Assembly: GCF_028640845.1 (NCBI RefSeq)
Contig: NC_080548.1
Location: 9,480,314 to 9,544,313 of the forward strand
From: Ahaetulla prasina
Lineage: Eukaryota > Chordata > Lepidosauria > Squamata > Colubridae
Direction of reading: 5' to 3'
Length of the DNA: 64,000 bases
Shown: in pieces, positions 32,455-42,593 of the stretch
How the letters are laid out: each line of letters starts with the position of its first letter
Position numbering within the stretch: the first letter of the stretch is position 1
Program-made: the position numbers and the translations under genes
Notes under the pieces: model-generated
Database searches by the model: none
What the model was told of the DNA's origin: nothing
Seen by the model: the letters and a program-made list of their open reading frames with translations, nothing else

Positions 32455-35400
32455 TCATGATTGCCAAAATCCACGTTCTCGAGGTACAGGTACTGAAGCG
32501 TCCAATGTTCCAAGCGCAAAGTCCACAAATGGTTTCCAAGTCTTCCAGAAAATATCTTCTTTATACACACCACTTCTAATTTTAATATCACATGTCATTT
32601 TATCATTTAAAGCTAATTTCCACATTTCAGAATTCCACTCTTCTATTCTAAAATCACATCTAGTTTCCAATATCTAGCTATTATAATTCTACCTATTATA
32701 ATCATAATTCTAATCAATTCTTTTCATATTTTGTTAATTCTATTTCCTTAATTACCAACAATAATATAGTTTCCACTCTCAATGTTATTACTTTCCCCAT
32801 CATTTCAAATATCATTTTCTCCAATTGTTGCCAAAACTTTTTAACCTTATCACAATTATACCACATATGTTCATAAGTCCCCAATTCCATCTCACATCTC
32901 CAACATTTTTTACTAGTTTTTTATCCATTTGTGACAATCTTACTGGAGTCAAATACCATTTCCAAACAACTTTATAATTGTGCTCTTTAATCCTTATAGA
33001 TAAAGTTCTCATAATTCTACTCTTCCAATTCACATTCCAATCTGATTCTGGTATTTCAATATTAAGATCTTTTTCCCAATTTGTCCTCATCACTCTTTGT
33101 AATTTTTCATCAGAATTTATAATCTTATAAACCCTACTAACGAGTCCCTTTAGCCCAATTTCATCTTTCATAATCCGAGATACTAAATATTCAAATTCAG
33201 TTTCACATCTATTTATCGAATAATTTTCCTTTAGTTTTTTGTCCATTTTCTATCTGTATTTTTCAAACCAACTTAACCCTAATTTTTCAATAATTTCTTT
33301 ATTCCTCCTTTCATTTCCATAACTTTTATCCAATCTTTAATAATTTCTATATTTTCCTCTTTAATCACTTCATTACGTTTTATATTATTTTTAATCGGCC
33401 AAATTCCAGTTGTCTCCCCCAAAAAGATTATATCCGGAATTAAAATTTTAACAAATTTGTTCCACATTTTACTTAATCCTTTAACCAATAACTTCTACTT
33501 ACACATTTTAAATTTGCTTTATCTAAAACCACCTTGATCCAAATTTCTATATCCCTTAACTCTAAATCTCTCCAATAATTATCTTCACCTTTAAGTATTT
33601 TTACCACTATCCGGATACCATACGCACAGTAATAATTAAATAATTTGGGGATTCCTAATCCACCTTCCTTTTGATTTTGATACCACATTTTCTTCACTAA
33701 TCTGGGTCTTTTGCCACCATTGCAAAATTTATCCAGTTTTTTCTGATATCCTTCAATATCTTTCTCTGTCAAATTTAGTGGTAGCATCTCGAATAAAAAG
33801 TTGAACTTGGGCAGCAACATCATCTTACACATTGCAATTCTACCAAACCAAGACAACTTTAAAATTTTATATTTATCTATCTTCTTCTCAATTTCGTTAA
33901 TCACCACATCATAATTAAGTTTTTCAATTCTTTAACCTTAAGTGAAAGCACTATACCCAAATATTTCAATGTGTTTTAATCCTTATCCCAAATTGCTCTT
34001 GCATATTCTCAGACTCATTACCATTACTATCCATCAATAATTCTGACTTTGACCAATTTACTTTCAATCCTGTCATTTCTTCAAATTCTATCAAATGCTT
34101 ATATATCTTTTCAAATCTTTCTCTACATTTTTCAAAATAATTAAAGTATCATCCATACAAATTTATCTTATACCCTTATATCCTTCTAATTCTTCATCTT
34201 TTCTATCATTTTGTCAATATTTCCATAGCCAATAAAAATAATGTTGGGGACAGGGACATCCTTGTCTCGTACCAGCTTCTAATTTTATCTCTTCAGTTAA
34301 TATTCCATTCACCTTCACTCTTGCACTGCTCTTTTGGTACAATTTTGAAATAACATGTATAAACTTATTACCAAAGCCTAAAGCCTCCACAATTACTTTA
34401 ATTGTTTCCCATTGTACAGAATCAAAAGCTTTAAAAATATCCAATGATACTATACCAATTTTATCACCATTATATTCAGCTACATCTATAATATTTAATA
34501 CTCTTCTAACAATATCACTCATGTATCTACCCTTCACAAAGCCTACTTGATTATAACTTATATATCTATCTATAAATCTATTTAATCTATTACTTATAAT
34601 AGCAGTAAATATCTTTGCATCCTGATTAATTAAAGAAATGGGCGATAGGACTCAATCCTTTCTAAATCTTTATCTGGTTTAGGAATTAGGGATATCACCG
34701 TTCTATTCCATGACGAAGGTACTTCCCACCAAGTAATATTCCATTGAATAATTTTTGCAGTCTTGGTATTATTAATTCTTTAAATTCTTTATAAAACTCA
34801 ACAGGTAATCCATCCTCACCTGGAGCTTTCCCTAATTTTAATTTTTGTATTATTCCATTAATCTCATCTTGTGTTATATCTTCTTCCATCAATTCCTTAT
34901 ATGTTTGATCAATTTTCACCACATACTTTTCTAAATAACTTTGCAATTTTCCCCGATTAATTGGTTTCTTTGAATATAGATTCTGAAAAAAGTTTCTAAC
35001 CACTTCACATTTCTCTAATTTTTTATAACATCTTATACCTCTATCATCTATCAAAACTCCAATTTCTCTCTTCTCTCTTTTATCTTTCGCCATCTTTGCC
35101 AATAATTTAGAATTTCTATTACTAAATTCAAAAATTCCTATTTAAAATCTCAAATTTCTTTTACTAACTCTGTATCTTCTTCTATCATTTTATTTCTTAA
35201 CATATTAAGCTCCTGAAGAATTTTTTTCTTTAGTAAGCAAAATTGATTTTCCAATTCTTTAATCTTATTTTTATCTCTTTCCATTTTAATTTTATAATTT
35301 TTATATTTCCTACTTGATAATTTAATACTCTCCTCTAAACACCGCTTTCATCGCATCCCAAACAATTTCAAATTTAACCTCCCGTTATCATTTAATCTCC

Positions 35401-36195
35401 AACTTTCCTCCAATTTTTAAGTATCCATTTTTATCCTTTTCATTTTTATACAATTTCTCGTCATATCTCCAATAGCTTCTTTTTCTCAAAATTAAAATCT
35501 AAGTCCACCATAACTTCTGCATGATCAGAATCTTTAAAATTCCCACATCTACCTTATCCACATTATTCAACAAATCTTTAGAAAGAAAAATATAATCAAT
35601 TCTAGAATATGTATTATATATCTTAGAAAAAAGTGTATACTCTCTCAATTCCTTTAACCTCTCTCCACACATCAACCACGCTGTTTTGAAGCATCCACAT
35701 ATTTAAAATCCCCATTTTATTTGCTCCTCCACAGCGGTGGGATTAGTACTGTCTATTTTATCTCTGATTAAATTAAAATCCCCAGCCACAATTACTTTCC
35801 TACACTTTCATTCTCCAAAATTTTGTTATTTTTCAAGAAATTCTCTTTGTTTTTCATTCGTAAATATAAATTAACAAGTGTCACTTTTTCCTCATTAAGA
35901 TTTCCAACAATTATTACATATCTTCCATCCTCATCCAAAATTACCTTATGTTTTTCAAAGTACACCCTATCTGATATCAGTGTTGCAACTCCTCTAGCTT
36001 TTGAAGTTCCAAATGCTTTTCATATATTTGCATACCTTTTATATACATTCTATTTGAATCTTCAGATTTCTGATGGGTTTCTTGTAAAAATAAAATGTCT
36101 GGTAAATCCCTTTTAATCTTAAGCTCCAATCTTCTTCTTTTAATCTGATTCCCTGTACCCTTCACATTCCATGACATTATTTTTATAACTCCCAT
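32455..36195 (-). pseudogene. L1 ORF2 (endonuclease-reverse transcriptase), broken
   Basis: Read on minus from 36195. The endonuclease start is MGVIKIMSWNVKGTGNQI and DLPDILFLQETHQK. A run of broken frames follows to about 35102, then the reverse-transcriptase N-terminus with LKLGKAPGEDGLPVEFY (35102-34695). The palm with SLDIFKAFDSVQW and GTRQGCP lies at 34537-34214. The thumb and C-terminus are at 33907-33473 (WFGRIAMCKMMLLPKFNFLF, NQKEGGLGIPKL), 33246-32812 and 32670-32455 (MWKLALNDKMTC). Total span is 3.74 kb, about 1,247 codons, close to the usual length of around 1,275. The YxDD region at 34147-34160 is frameshifted. Role in an intact element: nicking the target and copying the RNA in cis. 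Confidence 0.93.
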
Positions 36196-36424
36196 TTAAA
36201 ATATAAATTTTTTAATCCTATCCCCGCATCTTCCTTTCTGTGCCCACCACCCGACATTAAACTACCATATAAACAACAATAAGAAAACAGAAAAAAAACA
36301 AAAAACAAAACAAACAATAAAGTACAAACAATCTTCTTCCCCCACATCCTCATCGGTTTCGCCTCTATAAAGAGAATGGGGGAGAGGGGACGTGCCAATG
36401 CCCGGGCCACTTCTTTCGGGCTGT

Positions 36425-37452
36425 CTATTTAAATTCATCACTCAAAAAAAAAGATAGCGATGACCCGCATTCAGCTTCATATTTTCCAAGACTCTTATCT
36501 GCTTCTTCTCCTACTGTATCCTCACGACTCTTCTTCTGTTCAACCAACACAGGTGATATTTCTTTCCTCTTTAACCCTTTAGAGTCTTGCCCTCCAATAG
36601 CCCCTTTTTCTTCTTCTGAGATTGATGTTTCCACGTATGTTCCACCCATCTGAAGCATTTGATCTTTTATCTCCATTAAATCCTCCATCTCAATCAGTCC
36701 AAGCTCCCGTAAATATAATAATGCATCTATATCTGGGGTGATTGTACGCATCCTTCCTTTATAAAAAAATTTCAATTGTTGTGGTGGCCTCAATTGTATT
36801 TAATTCCATTATCTCTCAAAACTTTTGTAATTGGTTTTAAAAAAAATCTCCATGCCCTTTCTTCTCTTGATATATCCGGGAAGACTTGAATAGTCTTCCC
36901 TTCAAACTTCAAAGCATCTCCCAACTCTCTTAACTTGGCCATAACTTCCAACTTATCACCAAGATTTGCGAACCTGACAAGCACATTCCTGTTAGAACCA
37001 TTTTGCCTTCTATATCCAATTCTAAAACACTTGCCAGGTCTGCTATTGTGAACGTAAGTTATGATCCAAATCATTAATCCATTTCAAAACCCGCTGTTTC
37101 AATTTATCCTCCTTTCTTCCGAGATTCCTCTGATAACAAAATTATATTTCCTCATCTCTTCTTCCAAAAGACAAATTCTCTTATCTTGCTGCTCATTTTT
37201 GTAAAATATTTTGCCAATTTGCCGATCTACTTTTGCCTCATGCACATGCATCTGCTCCATTTCATCTTTAATCATTGTCATTTCCTCTTTTTGTTTAGCA
37301 AAGTTATCATCCATATCTTGCTTTAAATTTTGCACTTCGGATGTCAGTTTAAATGTCAAATTATCTATACGCTCTGATAGTGCTGCTATTTTTTCCCCAA
37401 TTTTATTTAAAGCTGCAGCAATTTGCTGCTTTTCTGAAAGTTGTTGAGTCAT
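36425..37452 (-). pseudogene. L1 ORF1 (RNA-binding chaperone), broken
   Basis: Three minus-strand frames in series make up one protein of about 340 residues. 37452-37099 starts MTQQLSEKQQIAAALNKIGE and is a heptad-rich coiled coil (trimerisation region) running into the RRM start KYNFVIRGISEE. 37074-36790 continues the RRM with NVLVRFANLGDKLEVMAKLR and DISREERAWRFFLKPITKVL. 36793-36425 gives the C-terminal domain with LKFFYKGRMRTI. A stop or frameshift lies near 37099-37074 and another at 36793-36790, where the frames overlap. In L1 biology this protein coats the L1 RNA; here it cannot be made whole. Confidence 0.92.
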
Positions 37453-38245
37453 TTTGAAAAAAAAAACAAAAATTTCTCAAACTGGGATTCCAATTTTCAA
37501 TGAGTCTTAGTGAAGATCAAAGGACAGCAGTCAAACCAATTTTACAGAGGGTCTTGATGAAGATCAAGGGACGACAATCTTTTAATTGAAGCGAAACGGC
37601 TTATTTGCACTCGTTAGTAGCTTATCAGTAACTTATGAGTCATATTCACTCCACAAAGAAACACAATTACCTCACAGCTTAATCAGCGCCATTTTTTCTC
37701 CACATCGGCAGAGAAAAAAAAAAACAAACCAGCTTGAACTTCAAAACAAAGTCCTTTTTTTGTTTTCTGTAATATAAACAAGCTATTAATTTCCTCTCAA
37801 AAGAAAAATAATAAAAAAATTATCCACCTAATAAAATCTTCTTCAGCCAATCAGCCAGTCAGTCCAACACAAAAGATCGATCTCTTCAATTAAAATTCTT
37901 CTCATTAGCAAATTCAGTCTTTGATATTCCTTAGCCTCAGCATTTAACACAGAACACGATAATTATAATAAGGAAAGCAAAAGACAGCAGTTTATTCCAA
38001 ACTCCTTGTGTCTGCCAGTTCGGTCATCCCACGCAGTAAAAACTCCTTAATTCAAGCAGTTTCAGATGACCTACCAGTTTTAAATTCAGTCTGCTGGGCT
38101 ATTAACACTTCCACTTCATGATTTATTAACTTTCATCCATAACGGTGCATTCCAAACAGCATTAATCCTCATAAATCTTCATTATTAAGCCCTGTGAAGT
38201 GAAGGAAAGGTCCTTACCCCACCACGGTCATGGCCACGCCCCCTC
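37453..38245 (-). promoter_or_regulatory. L1 5' UTR (internal promoter region)
   Basis: This is the 793 bp between the right-hand TSD and the ORF1 start. On minus it opens GAGGGGGCGTGGCCATGACC, a GC-rich start resembling the G-rich, CCAT-containing beginning of mammalian L1 leaders, where YY1 binds. The rest is AT-rich. Promoter function is inferred from position only; no binding was shown. Confidence 0.55.
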
Positions 38246-38261
38246 GACCACTTGTAGTTTT

Positions 38262-38584
38262 AAAGACATGCAAGTAATTTTTTTAAAAAATCCTGGAACT
38301 TGTATTCATTCCTTTGCATTCCTATAAAATGCAGAGAAGAAACGGTTGCTTTCACGTGGATTTTGTTTTGAACAAAATGTGATTTTTAACCCTTACTGTT
38401 CGTTTGCCCTTGCTTTCATGAAAACTCTGGCATGAAGTATGATTCATGGACATTCCAATTAAAACATTGCCAAAATATATACTTTCCAATCCCTCCTGGA
38501 GGCCTCGGGGATTAAAACATTCCCATCTGCCAACAAAATTGACCTATAGCTCGCTCCAATTGAAAGATAGGTTCACCCAGCCTA
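38262..38584. other. Unassigned stretch right of the L1
   Basis: Continues the sequence interrupted by L1. No gene or named repeat was recognised. Confidence 0.4.
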
Positions 38585-38668
38585 AGTAGCCATTTGTTTG
38601 AAATGGTCTCCTCCTTGAGCAGAGGGTTGGACTAGAGGACTTCCAAGGTCCCTTCTAATTCTGTGTTC
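38585..38668 (+). mobile_element. CR1 3'-tail fragment
   Basis: AGTAGCCATTTGTTTGAAAT, GGTTGGACTAGAGGACTTCC, GGTCCCTTCTAATTCTGTG is the terminal 80 bp of a CR1 copy. It abuts the start of the larger CR1 at 38670, so two plus-strand CR1 copies lie head to tail. Confidence 0.8.
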
Positions 38669-38669
38669 A

Positions 38670-39990
38670 GCCTGGAGATAAGTAAGAAATCCTCAACTGG
38701 GAATAATCACCGAACACCTAGAAGCAAACAAAGTAATAACCAAAAGCCAACATGGGTTTGTCAAAAACAGATCATGCCAGACTAATCTTATCGCATTCTT
38801 TGACAAAATGACAAAATTAGTAGACCAGAGGAATGCTGTTGATATAATTTACTTGGACTTCAGTAAAGCATTTGATAAAGTAGACCATAACCTACTACTA
38901 AATAAAGTAGAAAAATGTGGGTTAGACAGCACCACCACCAGATGGATTCGTAACTGGCTGACCAACCGCACTCAACGTGTAGTCCTCAATGGAACTACAT
39001 CCACATGGAGGGAAGTATGCAGTGGAGTACCCCAAGGCTCTGTTTTAGGCCCAGTACTCTTCAACATCTTCATCAATGACTTGGACGAGGGGATAGATGG
39101 GGAACTCATCAAATTTGCAGATGACACCAAGCTGGCAGGAATAGCCAACACTCCAGAAGATAGGCTCAAGTTACAGAAAGATCTTGACAGACTTGAACAT
39201 TGGGCGCTATCTAACAAAATGAAATTCAACAGTGAAAAAAGTAAGGTTCTACATTTAGGCCCCCCCAAAAAAATGCACCAGTATCGTATATGTGGTACCT
39301 TGCTCAATAGTAGTACCTGTGAGAGGGATCTTGGAGTCCTAGTGGATAACCATCTAGATATGAGCCAGCAGTGTGCAGCAGCTGCTAAAAAGCCAACACA
39401 GTTCTGGGCTGCATAAACAGAGGATAGAATCAAGATCACGTGAAGTGCTAGTACCACTTTATAATGCCTTGGTAAGGCCACACTTGGAATATTGCATCCA
39501 GTTTTGGTCCCCACGATGTAAAAGATGTTGAGACTCTAGAAAGAGTGCAGAGAAGAGCAACAAAGATGATTGGGGACTGGAGGATAAAACATATGAAGAA
39601 CGGTTGCAGGAACTGGGCATGTCTAGTTTAACAAAAAGAAGGACTAGGGGAGACATGATAGCTGTGTTCCAATATCTCAGGGGCTGCCACAAAGAAGAGG
39701 GAGTCGGGCTGTTCTCCAAAGCACCTGAGGGTAGAACAAGAAGCAATGGGTGGAAACTGATCAAAGAAAGAAGCAACTTAGAACTAAGGAGAAATTTCCT
39801 GACAGTTAGAACAATTAATAAGTGGAACAACTTGCCTTCAGAAGTTGTGAATGCTCCAACACTGGAAATTTTTAAGAAAATGTTGGATAACCATCTGACT
39901 GAGATGGTGTAGGGTTTCCTGCCTGGGCAGGGGGTTGGACTAGAAGGCCTCCAAGGTCCCTTCCAACTCTGATGTTATGTTATGTTAATA
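38670..39990 (+). mobile_element. CR1 LINE, reverse transcriptase to 3' end
   Basis: 5'-truncated CR1 of 1.3 kb. It covers the reverse transcriptase from about the finger region, the C-terminal domain (39604-39912: [57 protein letters not shown]) and the 3' UTR GCAGGGGGTTGGACTAGAAG. It ends in an ATGTTATGTTATGTTA microsatellite-like tail. Same subfamily as the antisense copy at 46845-48450. Confidence 0.95.
38808..39416 (+). pseudogene. CR1 reverse transcriptase fragment, 202 aa uninterrupted frame
   Basis: The frame carries the reverse-transcriptase blocks in order: DIIYLDFSKAFDKVDHNLLL (block A aspartate), RTQRVVLNGTTSTW, SGVPQGSVLGPVLFNIFIND, LIKFADDTKLAGI with the catalytic FADD, and FNSEKSKVLHLG. 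It ends [14 protein letters not shown] at a frameshift where relatives read [13 protein letters not shown]. The catalytic residues are intact, but there is no endonuclease and the C-terminus is out of frame, so it is a relic. Codon use is ordinary for a LINE. Confidence 0.93.
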
Positions 39991-40439
39991 TCCAGTTTAA
40001 AATTGAAGTAGTAAGTGAAGTGAAGTAAAAGTGAAGTTGTAAGCAAACGGGGAACAAATTTCCACCCTCTTTTGCCAGCACTGTTACCAGTTTCATAGTA
40101 CCCTGACAACTGGATTTTCCCCAGAATTCCCTAGAACGATACTGGAGCAAGTCATCACATTTAATTTTCAGATATATGCAAAAGCTGAAAATTGGAGGAT
40201 GTCATTTTCTTATGGATTTGCAAGGACATTGTTTTTAAGAACAACCCCAGGGAAAATGGAAAGAGTCCAAAATCTACCACCCGTGTTGTATATTGCATAT
40301 TATGTCATCGGTTTTGCTGTTCTTGGGGTTCTTTTTAATTTTTGGATCTCTGTGTTGGTTTGCAATATTCTGCTAACTGTCCAAACTCAGCTGGGACGGT
40401 GTGTAAATTGTATAAATACATACACAAATATCTTCCCAC
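39991..40439. other. Unassigned stretch
   Basis: A 96-aa frame at 40199-40489 includes a hydrophobic stretch (VIGFAVLGVLFNFWISVLVC) but runs into the repeated segment Y' and has no recognised family. I do not call it a gene. Confidence 0.4.
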
Positions 40440-40930
40440 AGGTAGGGCTGGGCCTTCAGAAGTTCCAGGATATTTTTTTTCCAGTCTAAGCATCATCATT
40501 TTTCCAGTCTAAGCATCATCATACAAAGCTTCAGCAGTGGCAACATAAAGACCTGATCAGTAAGTTCAGTGCTTCTACAAATGGGGGTGGGAGGAGGAGG
40601 AGGAGGAGGAGGAGGACGAAATGAATCCTAATCTAACGTTCAGAAGAAAGGCAAAACTAACGAAGTAATGTGTCAGGGTTCCAAGTAATACACCAAGTAA
40701 TACACATAGCAAACATAGAATAAGTCTGAACTTGAACAAAAATCAACTTCTCATGAGTTCATTCTCCACTTCAACATTTGTGGCTGGTTTTATCCATCAA
40801 AGACTTTTATTAACTAAAACAAGACCTGAGCTTTGTTCATCTTTCTTAACATGGCTTCTTCCACATTGAATTTAAACTCCTTTTGTTCCTGAAGCACACG
40901 ACTTGTTAAGGAAGACTGATCCATATAAGG
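40440..40930. repeat. Second copy of segment Y (Y')
   Basis: GGGCCTTCAGAAGTTCCAGG ... AAGTTCAGTGCTTCTACAAA ... AATGTGTCAGGGTTCCAAGT ... AAGACTGATCCATATAAGG parallels 31185-31630 over about 450 bp. Differences include an expanded (GGA)n at 40591-40615 and a short internal duplication of TTTTTCCAGTCTAAGCATCA. Confidence 0.85.
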
Positions 40931-41058
40931 CAGGGGGGTCAAACTTGTGTCATCACAGTGGGATCATGTGATGCATCAGGATTTTTTTCCCTTTTGCTAA
41001 ACTGGCCGTGGGCGTGGCTAGCGCATGTGGCCCATGGGCCACGAGTTTGACAGCCCTG
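40931..41058. mobile_element. hAT-type MITE, 128 bp, TSD ATATAAGG
   Basis: CAGGGGGGTCAAACTTG ... GAGTTTGACAGCCCTG with identical flanks ATATAAGG at 40923-40930 and 41059-41066. The related copy at 31610-31630 has the empty site. A longer member of this GGTGTCAAACTC family lies at 59177. Confidence 0.92.
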
Positions 41059-41066
41059 ATATAAGG

Positions 41067-41560
41067 AATATGGGCAAATGGGAAAGACTTTCATCACTCC
41101 CACAAAAGATCAGTTTAACAATTACTGCTGTTTACTAGTCAAACTTCTCCAATTAATTGATTAAAACAACTTTTATCTGTGTAAAAGTTTTCTTATATGA
41201 AGACTCTGTTACTGGAATACATTTACAGACACTAATTCTAAGAATGTTGCATTGGTACATAGTACAAAGAAAGGAAACGTTTGATGCTCCAAATCAACTG
41301 ATTGGTTTCAGCCTCATTTGGAGCATGGGATTCATTCAGAAACTCAGATCAATTCCTTGATTCCGACCAATGCATAACCTCAAATTAAATGCTTCCAAAT
41401 CAATTCAGGCCACTTTGGATGCTTTCCAGGTCTGTGTAAATGCAATTTAACGGTCCAGATAAGACCAAATCAAATTGAAATGGATCCAGTTTGAAGATTT
41501 AGAACAAATTGGTTTGGATATCCCAAGTGGATTACTGCAGTTTTCTGAATGAATGAGATT
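41067..41560. other. Unassigned stretch
   Basis: No gene or named repeat recognised. Confidence 0.4.
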
Positions 41561-41568
41561 GTTTAGAT

Positions 41569-42073
41569 CAGTGGTAGTCAACCTGGTCTCTACCGCCCAC
41601 TAGTGAGCGTTCCAGCTTTCATGGTGGGCGGTAGGGGTTTTGTCCGATACTGAAGCACTTTCCTTTTTTTTTAATTTAATTGACTTTTAAAAAAAATTTC
41701 ATAGCATTATTTAAAAACATTTTCATTAGGTTTTCATAAAATTCCCCGTGACAATTTAAATTTCTGAAAATATACTATTTGTATTGCCGGTGCATAAGTT
41801 TAGTTCACGTTACGTAAGTGAAACTAAATGGTGCTATAGTGCGACCGCAAACAAAAGAGCCTCGTCCCAGAATAGCTCACGCATCTCCCCCCCCCCACTA
41901 ACCAGCTGTAACAAAAAAGCAGAGCTGGTAGCCGACGCCCCCCCCAAACCCAATCCACGATGCGCGAGAGGATACACGGCACATTACTGTGGAACCGGTG
42001 GGCGTTTAGAAAATTTTACTACTAACAGAGATACAAAAGTGGGTGGTAGGTATAAAAAGGTTGACTACCCCTG
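41569..42073. mobile_element. hAT-type element, 505 bp, 7/8 TSD
   Basis: CAGTGGTAGTCAACCTGGTC ... AAAGGTTGACTACCCCTG; flanks GTTTAGAT (41561-41568) and GCTTAGAT (42074-42081). The internal motifs CATGGTGGGCGGTAG and GTGGGTGGTAGGTATAAAAA extend the inverted repeat. No transposase frame. Confidence 0.9.
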
Positions 42074-42241
42074 GCTTAGATCAAATTTTATGTGATTTTT
42101 ATGCATCTAATATAAAAATGTATACAGGGGTTTCCATTAACCTTCAAAATCAATAACAAAAGAGGTGAATTCAAATTGGGTATTTGGAACGAATGATTAT
42201 GTAAGAACCAACTGGAATCAAATCCTCTGCGTTTTGGTCTT

Positions 42242-42560
42242 CAGATAGTCCTTGACTTACACCCATTTGTTTAGCAAGTGTTCAAAGTTACAACAGCACT
42301 GAGAAAATGACTTAAAACTGGTCCTCACATCCACATGGTCACATGATCCATGTATTTAGGACAGTTACAGCATCTCAAGGTCATATGATCATCATTTCTG
42401 ACCATCCCAGGCAGCTTCCGACAAAGTTAATGGGGGAAGCCAGATTCTCTTATCAACCATGGGGGAAAAAATGATGTAAAATGGGTGCAAGTCACTTAAC
42501 TTCCTTTCTTATCAACAGAAATTCTGGCCCCAACTGTGGTCACAGTTCAAGGACTGCCTG
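42242..42560. mobile_element. MITE of the CAGGTAGTCC family (copy 4)
   Basis: CAGATAGTCCTTGACTTACAC ... TTCAAGGACTGCCTG, then TA. The interior GTTTAGCAAGTGTTCAAAGTT, CATATGATCATCATTTCTGA and CTTATCAACCATGGG matches 12034-12431. Confidence 0.75.
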
Positions 42561-42593
42561 TAACTGAATTTACTCTCAACTAATTGACTTGTA

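Larger units (their letters stand above)
32340..38245 (-). mobile_element. Near-full-length L1 LINE, 5.9 kb, 16-bp TSD
   Basis: The element is framed by identical GACCACTTGTAGTTTT at 32324-32339 and 38246-38261. Closing the gap gives the target TAGTTTT/AAAG, the canonical TTTT/AA site of L1 endonuclease, in the orientation that primes the minus-strand element. The tail on minus is A-rich with an AAT repeat (plus: T-run and (ATT)n at 32336-32372). From right to left lie a GC-rich start with a long leader, ORF1, a 230-bp inter-ORF gap, ORF2 and a very short 3' UTR. Both ORFs carry several frameshifts, so the copy is dead. Full length is inferred from the leader and the TSD directly at its GC-rich start. 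Confidence 0.95.

Noticed and set aside
38972..39514. 180-aa minus-strand frame
   Set aside because: It is the antisense shadow of the CR1 reverse transcriptase on plus.
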